A stretch of 64,000 bases of DNA, taken from NCBI GenBank assembly GCA_000703065.1, contig JNLK01000001.1:2874001-2938000 (forward strand). The letters are read 5' to 3'. Each line of letters begins with the position of its first letter. The first letter of the stretch is position 1. A model generated the notes under the pieces. That model ran no database searches. It was given only the letters and a program-made list of their open reading frames with translations, and was not told the origin of the DNA. The DNA comes from Lachnospiraceae bacterium AC2029. GTDB lineage: Bacteria > Bacillota > Clostridia > Lachnospirales > Lachnospiraceae. Both the position numbers and the translations under genes were made by a program. This document shows positions 8,591-17,847 of this stretch, one piece after another.

Positions 8591-9202
8591 ATGGCAGATG
8601 ATACGATCCGGAAGCTTCTGGAGGGAGGAACCTCCGAGGTGGTCGTAAAGAAATCCAGATTTCTCGGCATTACATTTCCGGTGGAGACGCCGGAGGAGGC
8701 TGCGGAGAAGATCGCCGGCATCCGTAAGAAGTATTACGATGCCCGGCATAATTGCTATGCATATCGCCTGGTGGGAGCGGAGAAGTTCTCCGATGACGGG
8801 GAGCCGTCCCAGACCGCAGGAAAGCCCATGCTGGATGTGCTTTCAGGCGCCGGACTTGTGGGAGCCCTGGTGGTGGTGACCCGGTATTTCGGCGGAACCC
8901 TGCTGGGAACCGGAGGACTTGTAAGAGCCTACACCGAGGCGGCGCAGGAGGCGGTAAAGAACAGCAGGATCACCGAGATCCGGCCAAAGAGGCAGGTGGT
9001 CTGCAGGGTCGCCTATCCGGATCTGGGAAAGGTGCAGTACCTGTTCCGGGAAGCCGGACTGGAGCCGGCAACGGAGTATCTGGAGGATATCACACTGACG
9101 GCAGATGTGCCGGATGAGGATGTCCCCAGGCTGGTTGCCGGGATCAAGGAAGCAACGGCCGCCAGGGCGGATACCCGGGTGGGAGAGCTGTTCCTCGGGT
9201 GA
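8591..9202 (+). CDS. YigZ/IMPACT family protein
   Basis: 203 residues from ATG 8591 (MADDTIRKLL), chosen because AGGGAG lies 6 bases upstream; a GTG at 8564 overlapping nrdR and an ATG at 8576 are in frame but have poorer signals. Motifs typical of the family are KKSRFLG, DARHNCYAYR, DDGEPSQTAGKPML and VTRYFGGTLLGTGGLVRAY. The eukaryotic relative IMPACT regulates Gcn2; in bacteria the family is linked to ribosome or nucleic-acid binding with no settled role. Confidence 0.9.
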   Translation: MADDTIRKLLEGGTSEVVVKKSRFLGITFPVETPEEAAEKIAGIRKKYYDARHNCYAYRLVGAEKFSDDGEPSQTAGKPMLDVLSGAGLVGALVVVTRYFGGTLLGTGGLVRAYTEAAQEAVKNSRITEIRPKRQVVCRVAYPDLGKVQYLFREAGLEPATEYLEDITLTADVPDEDVPRLVAGIKEATAARADTRVGELFLG

Positions 9203-9252
9203 CAGGAGCACGGAGTATAAAATGCGAATGCTCATTCGGCACCCCAAAACGA

Positions 9253-9286
9253 CATCGGGCAGGAAGGTTCACCTTCCTGCCCGATG
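9253..9286. terminator. Strong hairpin between convergent operons
   Basis: A perfect 15-bp stem: 9253-9267 pairs with 9272-9286 around the loop TTCA. It lies between the plus-strand yigZ end and the minus-strand permease end. On the minus strand it is followed by TCGTTTTGGGG, a weak U tract, so it best serves the minus-strand operon but may act in both directions. Confidence 0.75.
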
Positions 9287-9323
9287 GCTATATGAATGAT
9301 ATGGATCTGTGCTGTGTGGTTTC

Positions 9324-10361
9324 CTAGAAATAGTACGTCGGAAGGCACATGGCAATAACCTTGAAGGAACGGTCAAAGGAGGTGACATCGAATAGAACGC
9401 CTCCGAAGATGATGGCCATGGTAAGCAGGATCGGCAGAACCTTCTGGTAGACGGAGCTGCTGCGGATGATCACGCTGAAGAACAGCGAGTACAGAACACA
9501 GACCAGGGTATACAGTGCCACATGTCCCAGGTGCTCCAATCCGCTTCCTCCCTCCGTGATCCAGATCACCGGCCAGGAGATCAGGGACATGGGAAGGATA
9601 CAGGAGACGATGTGGATGAGACGCATCACATAACGCTCGCTTCCGCGAAGCCTGAGATACAGGCGTTCCTCGGAATCCTTCAGGAAGGTTGCGATACCGA
9701 TCAGTCCGGCGGTCAGGATGAAAAGACCGGCCAGCTTCTTTACGGGGATCTCCACCTTCTCTTCCCGGGTCAGTTCGTTGTATACACCGCCGGAGGAATC
9801 CTCAACCCGGAATACATCACCGCCGTTTTTAAAGGCTTCATAGATCTTCGTCAGGGCAGTATCCCGCAGTGTGGGGTCCAGCGCCTGGTAGGCGGGAGCT
9901 TCCGACATTTTCTTCTTCACGATCTCCGCAGCCTCCCAGCGATAGAAACGGCTGAAGAATTCATCCCGGTTCAGGGACGGGAGTGCACTGGAACGGGTGG
10001 TATAGACCTGGATCCGGATCTCGGTTGCGGAGGACCAGGCGTTCTCTGTAAAGCCGGCCGGGATCACCAGACCGGAATTGGAGGTTCCCGAAGAAAGCTC
10101 CTGATACATTTCCTCCTTGTCGGCGACAGGATGAAAATGGAAGATGGAATTCGATTCGTAGAGGGATTTCACGGTTTCCTGCATGATGGGATCCGTGTCC
10201 TCGCAGAGGATCGCCACGGGAAGATAGAGGGACTTTTCCGAGGCCGGAACCTGACGATAGATCACTGCAAGCACAAGAAGAACCACCAGCATGGCCATAT
10301 TGACAGGCTGGCGTAGACTGCGCTTCAGCAGTATGAAGAATCGGTTCAGGAAAAGTCTCAT
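9324..10361 (-). CDS. ABC-2 type permease subunit
   Basis: 345 residues. One N-terminal helix (MAMLVVLLVLAVIY), a large extracytoplasmic loop of ~170 residues (VAILCEDTDPI...), then about five helices: the layout of ABC2_membrane_3/YhgE-like permeases that export drugs, lipids or peptides. It is last in a four-gene minus-strand operon (12551 to 9324), next to a second permease of the same design, so the pair probably forms a heterodimer with the ATPase at 11574-12260. Substrate unknown. Confidence 0.8.
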   Translation of the reverse strand: MRLFLNRFFILLKRSLRQPVNMAMLVVLLVLAVIYRQVPASEKSLYLPVAILCEDTDPIMQETVKSLYESNSIFHFHPVADKEEMYQELSSGTSNSGLVIPAGFTENAWSSATEIRIQVYTTRSSALPSLNRDEFFSRFYRWEAAEIVKKKMSEAPAYQALDPTLRDTALTKIYEAFKNGGDVFRVEDSSGGVYNELTREEKVEIPVKKLAGLFILTAGLIGIATFLKDSEERLYLRLRGSERYVMRLIHIVSCILPMSLISWPVIWITEGGSGLEHLGHVALYTLVCVLYSLFFSVIIRSSSVYQKVLPILLTMAIIFGGVLFDVTSFDRSFKVIAMCLPTYYF

Positions 10362-10373
10362 AACGTCCTCGCT

Positions 10374-11480
10374 TTAGAACATAATGTTCTGGGTCAGGTG
10401 GATCAGTCCGGTGATGGGATTCCAGTGTGACATGGTCTGCAGGAACTTCGGAAGGAAGTCCGTGGGGATCAGTCCGCCGGAGAGATACATCAGCAGGACA
10501 ATACCCACCAGGATCACCAGGTTGGCATAAACTGCATTTCTTGTACTATAGGAAAGGAGCAGGATAAAGGCTCCGATGACCATCAGGATCGGGATGATAA
10601 AGAGCAGCGCGGTGAATTTCGGCCGGATCCCTGCGATCAGCAGTCCGGTGAAGATCACCAGAAATGCGGCGTAGAGCAGGAACACCGTGCTGATCCATTC
10701 ACTGCAGGCGATTCCGAAGCGGTTCACGCCGCAGCCGCGCTGACGGATCACGTAGGCTTCCTTCTTCCCCTGATAGAATGAGGTCAGGATAAAGCAGAGG
10801 AAGCAGAGTACCAGGATCGTGTAACTGCCCGCCAGCTGAAGAGAAAGCGGAAGACCGGCCAGGTCGTCGAAGGATTTCTCTTCAAAAAGGGATTCTCTGG
10901 ACAGGATGTAGATCAGATTGTTGCTGTCGATCATATCCTCGAACTCTTCGCCGGCAGCGGGATCCACCTTCAGCTCGCTGTTCAGGAGCTTTACGGAATA
11001 CTTCGCCGACTGGGCGGAGCCCAGCATATCCGCACTGCTGAGGAGGAGGTCGTTGATGATGTGCTCCTCCAGGGTGTTATCGCCCTTGAAGATGATCCGG
11101 ACAGGATCGTTCTCGCCTTCCATGACGGAATTGATGAAGTTCTCCGGGATCACGATCAGAGCCGTGATCTCTCCGGATTCCAGAAGCCTTCTTCCGTCCT
11201 CCTCGGAATCCATTCTGCGGATATCCATGGTTTCACGGAAGCTGTGCATGTCCTCCACAAGCTTCATTCCGAATTCGGTTGTTTCCGCATCTCCGGGCAG
11301 GTACAGACCTACGGGGACACGTTCATACTGGTTGGGATTGAAGAAGAGCTGTTCTCCGTTTTTGATGATCACAAGAGAGACCAGCAGGAACAGAAGTGTA
11401 TAGAGGAGCGTGGCGGGAAGAATATGGATCGCCCGCCTGAGATCTGTGCGTATGGTTCTTGTTAATTGTGACAGATTCAT
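10374..11480 (-). CDS. ABC-2 type permease subunit (partner)
   Basis: 368 residues from ATG 11480 (MNLSQLTRTI), which has AGGAGAGG five bases upstream; an in-frame ATG 30 bases further upstream lacks such a site. One N-terminal helix, a ~170-residue outer loop, then about six helices ending GLIHLTQNIMF. The outer loop shows the same plan as the neighbouring permease (VGLYLPGDAETT here, VAILCEDTDPI there), suggesting duplication. Expected to work with the ATPase encoded just upstream. Confidence 0.8.
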   Translation of the reverse strand: MNLSQLTRTIRTDLRRAIHILPATLLYTLLFLLVSLVIIKNGEQLFFNPNQYERVPVGLYLPGDAETTEFGMKLVEDMHSFRETMDIRRMDSEEDGRRLLESGEITALIVIPENFINSVMEGENDPVRIIFKGDNTLEEHIINDLLLSSADMLGSAQSAKYSVKLLNSELKVDPAAGEEFEDMIDSNNLIYILSRESLFEEKSFDDLAGLPLSLQLAGSYTILVLCFLCFILTSFYQGKKEAYVIRQRGCGVNRFGIACSEWISTVFLLYAAFLVIFTGLLIAGIRPKFTALLFIIPILMVIGAFILLLSYSTRNAVYANLVILVGIVLLMYLSGGLIPTDFLPKFLQTMSHWNPITGLIHLTQNIMF

Positions 11481-11573
11481 GAGTTCCTCTCCTGGCCGGA
11501 ACGGATGCACCGGTTCCGGGGTGATCCGCAGGTCCTCTGCGGATGAAGTGCTTCTGAAATGCTGCTGAGGTGC

Positions 11574-12260
11574 TTAATCCTGTGCCTGCGCCAGCAGATG
11601 GGGTATGGAAATGTCGGAAGGCAGATCCTTCAGATTGGTACATTTCCTGTTCTGCAGAAGCCATACCTCGTCGCAGAATTCAAAAAGCTTCTCGTCATGG
11701 GAAGCGATCACCAGCATACCGCCGTTGGAGCGGAAGGAGGCGATATAGTCCAGGATGGACTGCTTGGCCAGCATATCCAGTGCGGCCAGGGGCTCGTCCA
11801 GAAGAAGGATATGCGGTTTATTGATCAGGACCGTGGCAATGGACAGACGTTTCTTCATACCGCCGGACATGCTGCGGACCGGGATCTCCAGATAGGTATG
11901 GACTCCGAGAATCGAAAGATTGGTATTGGTCAGTGTATCATAGATGGCTGCTTTGTCCATGGAGGTCCAGAGACGGAGATTGTCCATGGCGGAAAGTTCC
12001 TCGATCAGCGCATTTTCCTGTGTAACATAACCGATGCTCTTCTGGAAGGCCTTCGGATCCTCCCTGTAGGTCTTCCCGTTCAGCGTGATGCTTCCGCCGC
12101 TGACGGACTTGGCGCCGGCGATGGCAGAGAGCATGGTGGATTTACCGGAACCGTTCAGGCCCAGAAGACCGATGCACTGTCCGGGTTTGGCGGAAAGAGA
12201 AACCCCCTGCAGGATGACCTTTCTCCTGTATTTCAGTTCAACGTCCTTAAGCTCCAGCAT
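11574..12260 (-). CDS. ABC transporter ATP-binding protein
   Basis: 228 residues with Walker A GLNGSGKST, Q-loop in YVTQENAL, signature MSGGMKKR and Walker B ILLLDEP, followed by the H-loop ASHDE. The domain class (single, export-type, no extra domains) fits the two ABC-2 permeases downstream in the same operon. Start is behind AGGAGGA. Confidence 0.92.
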   Translation of the reverse strand: MLELKDVELKYRRKVILQGVSLSAKPGQCIGLLGLNGSGKSTMLSAIAGAKSVSGGSITLNGKTYREDPKAFQKSIGYVTQENALIEELSAMDNLRLWTSMDKAAIYDTLTNTNLSILGVHTYLEIPVRSMSGGMKKRLSIATVLINKPHILLLDEPLAALDMLAKQSILDYIASFRSNGGMLVIASHDEKLFEFCDEVWLLQNRKCTNLKDLPSDISIPHLLAQAQD

Positions 12261-12272
12261 GAAGTGTTCCTC

Positions 12273-12551
12273 CTAATAAATGTGATCCTCTTCGATCACG
12301 CGAAAATCGAGATAATCGAAATCAATCGTCTCGATAAAACTGTCTGCCGTGAATCGTGTGTGTGCGTGACGCATAAAATCCTTTTTGTTAAGCTCCAGCC
12401 AGATGGGGATCGCCAGATCCAGCCGGTGACAGCCTTCCTCGAGGGCACGGTATACCTTGTGGGTCCGGGTCTCATCCGGGTCATCGATCTCCACCACCGT
12501 ATCCTGCATCAGGCGGTTCTCTTTCATGATTTTCATCCAGACACGAAACAT
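12273..12551 (-). CDS. Small hypothetical protein, first gene of ABC operon
   Basis: 92 residues, no membrane segment, mixed charge (DDPDETRTHKVYRALEEGCHRLDL). I do not recognise the family. It is likely real: AGAGGAAG sits six bases before the ATG and it ends 12 bases before the ATPase start. It could be an accessory or regulatory factor of the transporter. Confidence 0.6.
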   Translation of the reverse strand: MFRVWMKIMKENRLMQDTVVEIDDPDETRTHKVYRALEEGCHRLDLAIPIWLELNKKDFMRHAHTRFTADSFIETIDFDYLDFRVIEEDHIY

Positions 12552-12723
12552 AGCTTCCTCTTTTTCAGTTTGATTTAAGGTTCATTTTGCAGTATGATGT
12601 AAAAGTGTTACCCGAGTTATCAGGCATAATACTTTTATTAATAATTCTCAAATAGTATATCACAATTTCTTCATATGAAAAGTGTAAAGTTGGGATATAC
12701 CGGATGAACAGGAGGCATGTGTT

Positions 12724-14469
12724 ATGAACGATGAATTTGGAAGCTTCTCCTACGGAGATGATACGGGTAGTGACGGAAAGCGGGGATATACTGCGCCGGT
12801 GCAGCAGCCGGTACAGACACCGCCGATGGGACATACACATCAGCCTGTGCAGACGCCCCCGATGGGACATACACAGCAGACGGTGCAGACGCCCCCGATG
12901 GGACATACACAGCAGCCGGTGCAGACGCCCCTGATGGGTCAGACGCATCAGCCGGTACAGACACCCACGATGGGTCAGACGCATCAGCCGGTACAGACAC
13001 CCGCGATGGGTCAGACGCATCAGCCGGTACAGACACCCGCGATGGGTCAGACGCAGCAGCCGGTACAGACAGCAGCGAAGCGCTGGACGCCCGAACCATA
13101 TAAAGAGAAGATTTACAGTGCGCCGAACTATGTACGGACGGACTATTCCAGACAGGATTATCTGAAGCCTTCGGAATCCCGCATGCAGGCGCAGGATTCC
13201 CATACGGAAGAACATCCGAAGAAGAATACGCCGGCAGGTCCTTCCACCCCGAAGAAGCCGAAGAAGAGCGGTGATTCCATGGGTAAGAAGATGCTGAAGA
13301 CAGCTGCTTTCGGCCTGGTGTTCGGTCTTGTGGGCGGAGCTACGTTCCTGGGCATCAACAAGGCCTTCGGAACCTCGGGAAAGACGGAGACAACGGAAAC
13401 TGCAAGCCAGTCCTCCACGGCAACTCCGGGAACCACGGAGTCGTCAACGGGAGGTGTTCAGCAGCAGCAGGTGGTAAATACGAACGGTTCCTCGAGTACC
13501 GTCAATTATGATGTGGCGGAGATCGTAAAGAAGGCACAACCCTCCATCGTTTCCATTACGACCAGCGTTAAGACACAATATCAGTACTTCTATCAGCAGT
13601 TTGAGCAGGAGTCCACAGGAGCCGGTTCCGGTATCATCATTGCTATGTCGGATGATAAGACCAAGCTGTATGTGGCTACCAATTATCACGTGATCAATGG
13701 AGCAACCGAGATCAATGTGGGCTTCAATGACGGACAGATCATCAAGGCAACGGTTACCGGATATGACAAGAACAATGACGTTGCGGTCGTAGAGATCCCC
13801 ATGGAGAATATCCCGCAGTCAACTCAGGATGCCATTTCTCTTGCAGCCATCGGTGATTCCGATGCTCTTCAGGTCGGAGAGCCGGCCATCGCCATCGGAA
13901 ATGCAATGGGATACGGCCAGTCCGTTACAGTTGGTTATATCAGTGCGCTGGACCGTTCCATTTCCGGCGGAGAAGGCAAATACATCCAGACGGATGCTGC
14001 CATCAATCCCGGCAACAGCGGCGGAGCCCTGATCAATTCCAAGGGCGAGGTGATCGGGATCAATTCGGTCAAGTATGTTGATAATAAGGTCGAGGGAATG
14101 GGATTCTCCATCCCGATCAACCGTGCGATCGGTATCCTGGAGAACATCATCCACGGAGAGTCCACGGGCAAGGTGTATATCGGAATCAGCGGTGCGACCA
14201 TCGACAGTGATTATTCCCAGATTTACGGCTTCCCTGAGGGAGCGTATGTAAAGACCGTTACCAGCGGATCTCCTGCGGAGCAGGCAGGAATTCACGAAGG
14301 TGACATCATCGTGGCGGTGGAAGGAAAGAACACCCTTACGATGGAGAAGTTTATAGAGGTTCTGCAGGATTACAAGGCGGGGACCCAGGTGGAGATCACC
14401 CTGTACCGCGCAAATTCCCGCGGACAGTATGAGAAGATGACAGTGTCCGTAACGACGGCTGAGGAGTGA
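12724..14469 (+). CDS. HtrA/DegP-type membrane-anchored serine protease with PDZ domain
   Basis: 581 residues. Residues 1-115 are a Gln/Pro/Thr-rich cytoplasmic region with 12-residue repeats. A Lys/Pro linker and one membrane helix (AAFGLVFGLVGGATFLGI, ~195-215) follow. The S1C protease domain has His322 (NYHVI), Asp352 (NNDVAVVEI) and Ser432 (NPGNSGGALI). One PDZ domain occupies ~475-580 (GSPAEQAGIHEGDIIVAVEG). The protease faces outward and degrades misfolded secreted proteins; in many Firmicutes it is under envelope-stress control. AGGAGG precedes the ATG. tgt follows 38 bases later. Confidence 0.92.
   Translation: MNDEFGSFSYGDDTGSDGKRGYTAPVQQPVQTPPMGHTHQPVQTPPMGHTQQTVQTPPMGHTQQPVQTPLMGQTHQPVQTPTMGQTHQPVQTPAMGQTHQPVQTPAMGQTQQPVQTAAKRWTPEPYKEKIYSAPNYVRTDYSRQDYLKPSESRMQAQDSHTEEHPKKNTPAGPSTPKKPKKSGDSMGKKMLKTAAFGLVFGLVGGATFLGINKAFGTSGKTETTETASQSSTATPGTTESSTGGVQQQQVVNTNGSSSTVNYDVAEIVKKAQPSIVSITTSVKTQYQYFYQQFEQESTGAGSGIIIAMSDDKTKLYVATNYHVINGATEINVGFNDGQIIKATVTGYDKNNDVAVVEIPMENIPQSTQDAISLAAIGDSDALQVGEPAIAIGNAMGYGQSVTVGYISALDRSISGGEGKYIQTDAAINPGNSGGALINSKGEVIGINSVKYVDNKVEGMGFSIPINRAIGILENIIHGESTGKVYIGISGATIDSDYSQIYGFPEGAYVKTVTSGSPAEQAGIHEGDIIVAVEGKNTLTMEKFIEVLQDYKAGTQVEITLYRANSRGQYEKMTVSVTTAEE
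12805..13074 (+). repeat. 36-bp tandem coding repeat in the HtrA N-terminus
   Basis: Seven full units (12805-13056) plus a partial one, each coding for a 12-residue block of the type QPVQTPxMGxTx. The first units read PPMGHT and the later ones PAMGQT. Copy number is likely variable between strains because the units are almost identical in DNA. Confidence 0.9.
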
Positions 14470-14507
14470 TCCTCCGGAAGACGGAGCAGGGACGCATCAG
14501 GAGAACT

Positions 14508-15650
14508 ATGTATAAGTTGATCGCAACAGATCACCGTGCCAGAAGCGGAAGCTTCACCACACCGCACGGAGTGATCGAAACCCCGGTTTTCATGAATGTG
14601 GGAACCGTGGCAGCCATAAAAGGAGCAGTGAGTGCCGAGGACCTGGAGGGAATCGGCACTCAGGTGCTGCTTTGCAATACCTATCATTTGCATGTCCGTC
14701 CGGGAGATGACCTGGTGAAGGAACTGGGGGGACTGCAGACCATGACCACCTGGCACGGCCCGATCCTTACGGATTCGGGAGGGTTCCAGGTGTATTCGCT
14801 TGCAAAGCTCCGTGCCATCAAAGAAGAGGGCGTATCCTTTCAGTCTCATATCGACGGAAGGAAGATCTTCATGGGGCCGGAGGAAAGCATGACGATCCAG
14901 TCGAATCTCGGCTCCACCATCGCCATGGCCTTCGACGAATGTCCGCCGGCCAAGGCGGACAGAGCGTACATCCAGCCCTCCGTGGACAGGACCTACAGAT
15001 GGCTGCTCCGATGCAAGGACAAGCTGGAGGAACTGAACCGGATGCCGGGAACCGTGAATCCGCAGCAGTATCTCTTCGGGATCAATCAGGGCGGTGTCAT
15101 AGACGATATCCGGATCGATCATGCGAAGCGCATCGCGGAACTGGATCTTCCGGGCTATGCCATCGGCGGCCTGGCAGTAGGAGAGACGCATGAGGAGATG
15201 TATCACATTCTCGACGTGACGGTGCCGCATTTGCCACAGGACCGGCCGGTCTATCTGATGGGCGTCGGGACACCGGAGAATATCCTGGAAGCCGTGGACC
15301 GCGGCGTGGACTTCTTCGACTGTGTCTACCCCAGCAGAAACGGACGTCACGGACAGGTCTATACACACTACGGAAAGCTGAACCTGAAGAATAAATGCTA
15401 TGAGAAGGATATGCGCCCCATAGAAGAGGGCTGTCAGTGTCCGGCGTGCCGGAGATTCAGCCGCGCCTATATCCGCCATCTGCTGAAGGCGGGAGAGATG
15501 CTCGGATTGCGCCTGGCGGTGCTGCACAACCTGTATTTTTACAACCATCTTATGGAGGAGATCCGGACGGCCATCCGCGAGAAGCGATACGGCAGCTTTA
15601 AGGAGGAAACCATCGACCGGATGCGGAGCGGAAAAACCTTCGGAGAATAG
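14508..15650 (+). CDS. tgt: Queuine tRNA-ribosyltransferase (TGT)
   Basis: 380 residues from ATG 14508 (MYKLIATDHRARSG) behind CAGGAGA. Bacterial TGT exchanges guanine-34 for preQ1 in tRNAs with GUN anticodons. Seen: the catalytic region LTDSGGFQVYSL, the second Asp region VDFFDCVYPSRNGRHG, and the zinc site CQCPACRRFSRAYIRHL. Downstream yajC is the usual neighbour; queA is not in the window. Confidence 0.96.
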   Translation: MYKLIATDHRARSGSFTTPHGVIETPVFMNVGTVAAIKGAVSAEDLEGIGTQVLLCNTYHLHVRPGDDLVKELGGLQTMTTWHGPILTDSGGFQVYSLAKLRAIKEEGVSFQSHIDGRKIFMGPEESMTIQSNLGSTIAMAFDECPPAKADRAYIQPSVDRTYRWLLRCKDKLEELNRMPGTVNPQQYLFGINQGGVIDDIRIDHAKRIAELDLPGYAIGGLAVGETHEEMYHILDVTVPHLPQDRPVYLMGVGTPENILEAVDRGVDFFDCVYPSRNGRHGQVYTHYGKLNLKNKCYEKDMRPIEEGCQCPACRRFSRAYIRHLLKAGEMLGLRLAVLHNLYFYNHLMEEIRTAIREKRYGSFKEETIDRMRSGKTFGE

Positions 15651-15661
15651 AAAAATGTGGG

Positions 15662-15690
15662 TTGCACTTTTCTCCGAAATAAAGTAAGAT
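15662..15690 (+). promoter_or_regulatory. Sigma-A-type promoter for yajC
   Basis: TTGCAC (15662-15667), a 17-base spacer, then TAAGAT (15685-15690), 40 bases before the yajC start. It gives yajC and the lipoprotein gene a promoter separate from tgt. Confidence 0.6.
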
Positions 15691-15729
15691 AGGAAAAGTA
15701 TTTTATCATTACGATTAAGGAGAATTAAA

Positions 15730-16134
15730 ATGACGAGTATGGTTTTACAGCAGGGGAATACCGGCGGAAGTATCCTGATGATAGTTCTGTATCTGGTGTT
15801 CTTCATCGGCCTTATGTATTTCCTGATGATCCGTCCGCAGCGGAAGCAGGCTAAGAAGCAGGATGAGCTTCAGAACTCACTGGAGCCGGGCGACAGCATC
15901 ATGACCACCAGCGGTTTCTTCGGAACCATTCTGGATATCGTTGATGATACAACCGTTATCGTTGAGTTCGGTAACAACAAGAACTGCCGTATCCCCATGC
16001 ACAAGCGTGCCATTGCCGAGGTAGAGAAGGCTGGTTCCGCCGAGATCAAGGACAGCGAGCCCAAGGCCATTGCAAAGGACAATAAGGACGAGAAGGACGA
16101 GAAGGAAGCAAAGAAGGAAGCTAAGAAGAAATAA
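15730..16134 (+). CDS. yajC: Preprotein translocase subunit YajC
   Basis: 134 residues; one membrane helix (SILMIVLYLVFFIGLMYFLM), then the RPQRKQAKKQ motif and the small YajC domain (LEPGDSIMTTSGFFGTI). It associates with SecDF at the Sec translocon. The ~35-residue Lys/Glu/Asp tail at the C-terminus is longer than usual. Start behind TAAGGAG. Confidence 0.94.
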   Translation: MTSMVLQQGNTGGSILMIVLYLVFFIGLMYFLMIRPQRKQAKKQDELQNSLEPGDSIMTTSGFFGTILDIVDDTTVIVEFGNNKNCRIPMHKRAIAEVEKAGSAEIKDSEPKAIAKDNKDEKDEKEAKKEAKKK

Positions 16135-16168
16135 TGGTTCCTTCATTCTCACTGACACGGAGGTAAGC

Positions 16169-16927
16169 ATGCAGAGTAGAAGAAATCGAATTGCAGCGGT
16201 GATCCTTATGACCGGTCTGCTCCTGGGTCTACCTGCCTGTTCGGAGTCAGAACCGGAAGAAAAATATGTGTCCCCCACCTTCAATACGGAGGTTGTAAAG
16301 CCTTCCGAGAACGGAGGAAAGCAGGAGTCAACGGAGAGTAAAGAGGAGATCGTGGATACGGATCTTTCCAAGGGAGAACCCATCAACGCCTCCGAAATGG
16401 AGGAGCCGCCCACCACGGATACCACCATAGCAGGTTCCTATGAGAACGGTTCCTATTACAATCCTTTTGTAGGCTTTGCCATTCAGGGGGATTCCGAATG
16501 GAAGCTGTATGATGCGGCAGGAGTGGCCGAGGCCACGGGGCTTACGGAGGATGAGGTGAATGACCTCTGGTACGGAGTGGTCAGCCCGTATTCGGTGAAG
16601 ACCATGACCTGTGCCATCGCATATAAGAGGGACACAGGCTCCAATCTGGTCGTTTCCTACATTAACCCGAAAATGTATTATATGCAGAATATGACTGCAA
16701 GGGAATACCTGGAGCTTTCCGCAAGAGCCTATCCGGATGTGGAGGTTCAGAATGTGGAATATCTGGGTCAGGTCTATGCAGCCATCGCACTCCCGGATGA
16801 GGGTGAGGGTCGCAGAACACAGTTTGCGATCCGGGTCCAGGATCTGATCGTGGTACTCACCTATACCATGCAGGGAGATGATACTCTTGAGGACGCCGCA
16901 GACCATGTTACGAAGCTCATAGTATAA
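16169..16927 (+). CDS. Predicted lipoprotein
   Basis: 252 residues from ATG 16169, behind ACGGAGG. The N-terminus (MQSRRNRIAAVILMTG) is a lipoprotein signal ending in the lipobox LPAC. After an acidic Ser/Glu linker, the mature domain (YNPFVGFAIQGDSEWKLYD...) is a compact ~150-residue fold of unknown function. In-frame codons upstream overlap yajC and are probably not used. A terminator follows directly. Confidence 0.8.
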   Translation: MQSRRNRIAAVILMTGLLLGLPACSESEPEEKYVSPTFNTEVVKPSENGGKQESTESKEEIVDTDLSKGEPINASEMEEPPTTDTTIAGSYENGSYYNPFVGFAIQGDSEWKLYDAAGVAEATGLTEDEVNDLWYGVVSPYSVKTMTCAIAYKRDTGSNLVVSYINPKMYYMQNMTAREYLELSARAYPDVEVQNVEYLGQVYAAIALPDEGEGRRTQFAIRVQDLIVVLTYTMQGDDTLEDAADHVTKLIV

Positions 16928-16946
16928 CGGAATATAACGCTTCAGA

Positions 16947-16970
16947 AAATGCCCGTTTCGGGCATTTTTT
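16947..16970 (+). terminator. Rho-independent terminator after the lipoprotein gene
   Basis: AAATGCCC (16947-16954) pairs with GGGCATTT (16960-16967) around GTTTC and runs into TTTTTT. Confidence 0.9.
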
Positions 16971-17076
16971 GATTGACCGAACATAGGCGAAAGAGTATGA
17001 TAGAAAGGAGAGATTCTGTAAACCTGGATCGGTTTCGGATCTCTGCTTCTGAGGGTGAATATGGAGGATGGTAAAA

Positions 17077-17781
17077 ATGAAAAATAAGCATGCGGTTATG
17101 CGAAACCTCATCACCGGAATGACGGGGGCTGCGCTTCTGATGATCAGCGACTGGCTGTTGGGAGCGACCGGTAAGGGAAATGTCTCCAACGGAGTGGTGC
17201 AGAGCAACTGGGCGTCGGCTGCGGCATGGAGATATGAAGCGGCGATGTTGATTGCAGGTTTCGCTGTTTTTATGCTTTATACAGGAATGAAGGAAATGGT
17301 CCGCCAGGTGAAGATGACCCGCAGCAGAAGGGATATCTGGAGCATCCGCGGAGCCCGTCTCTTCGAGATCGGAGGTACCGCAACCATAGTTGCGACCCTG
17401 TTCCTGAAGGCGAAGGGATGTATCCTTCCGATCCTTTACCATAAACTGTATGCAACATCTCTCATGGGAGCGGATATGCTGACCGTGGTAGATGACGTAT
17501 TTTTCTACATATCCATCCCGTTTTATATCTTTTCCGTGATCATCGTGCTTTTTACGTCGGTTCCTTTTATCTATCAGATCTGGCAGGGCAGGCTTCGGGT
17601 TCCGAAGTGGTTTATTATCCTGAACCCCCTGGTATTCTGGCTGGTAGGCTGGATCCTTCGTCGTTTCAATGTATATATCATTACGGATTTCACGGCATGT
17701 ATGGTATCCTTCGGTCTGCTGATGATGTTATGGTGCACGATGCAGCATGTGTCCAGGATACCGGATCGGAGAGAGGAATAA
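17077..17781 (+). CDS. Multi-pass membrane protein (DUF6796-like)
   Basis: 234 residues from ATG 17077, which has GGAGG nine bases upstream; the ATG at 17068 abuts that site and is unlikely to be used. About seven hydrophobic segments from ITGMTGAALLMISDWLL to ACMVSFGLLMMLWCTM. The pattern recalls the DUF6796 membrane family, from memory and not checked. No catalytic motif seen. Confidence 0.65.
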   Translation: MKNKHAVMRNLITGMTGAALLMISDWLLGATGKGNVSNGVVQSNWASAAAWRYEAAMLIAGFAVFMLYTGMKEMVRQVKMTRSRRDIWSIRGARLFEIGGTATIVATLFLKAKGCILPILYHKLYATSLMGADMLTVVDDVFFYISIPFYIFSVIIVLFTSVPFIYQIWQGRLRVPKWFIILNPLVFWLVGWILRRFNVYIITDFTACMVSFGLLMMLWCTMQHVSRIPDRREE

Positions 17782-17847
17782 AGGAAGAGTGCCGCATGGG
17801 ATGCCGGCACAGGTAACATCCTGTAAGTCAGGGAGAAGGAGGAGCAG

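Noticed and set aside
14370-15806. Long minus-strand frame opposite tgt
   Set aside because: Shadow of tgt; the plus-strand product has all family motifs.
17789-17810. GTGCCG/CGGCAC hairpin before ldh as a terminator or Rex site
   Set aside because: There is no U tract and no TTGTGA-type Rex half-sites, so no specific function can be claimed.
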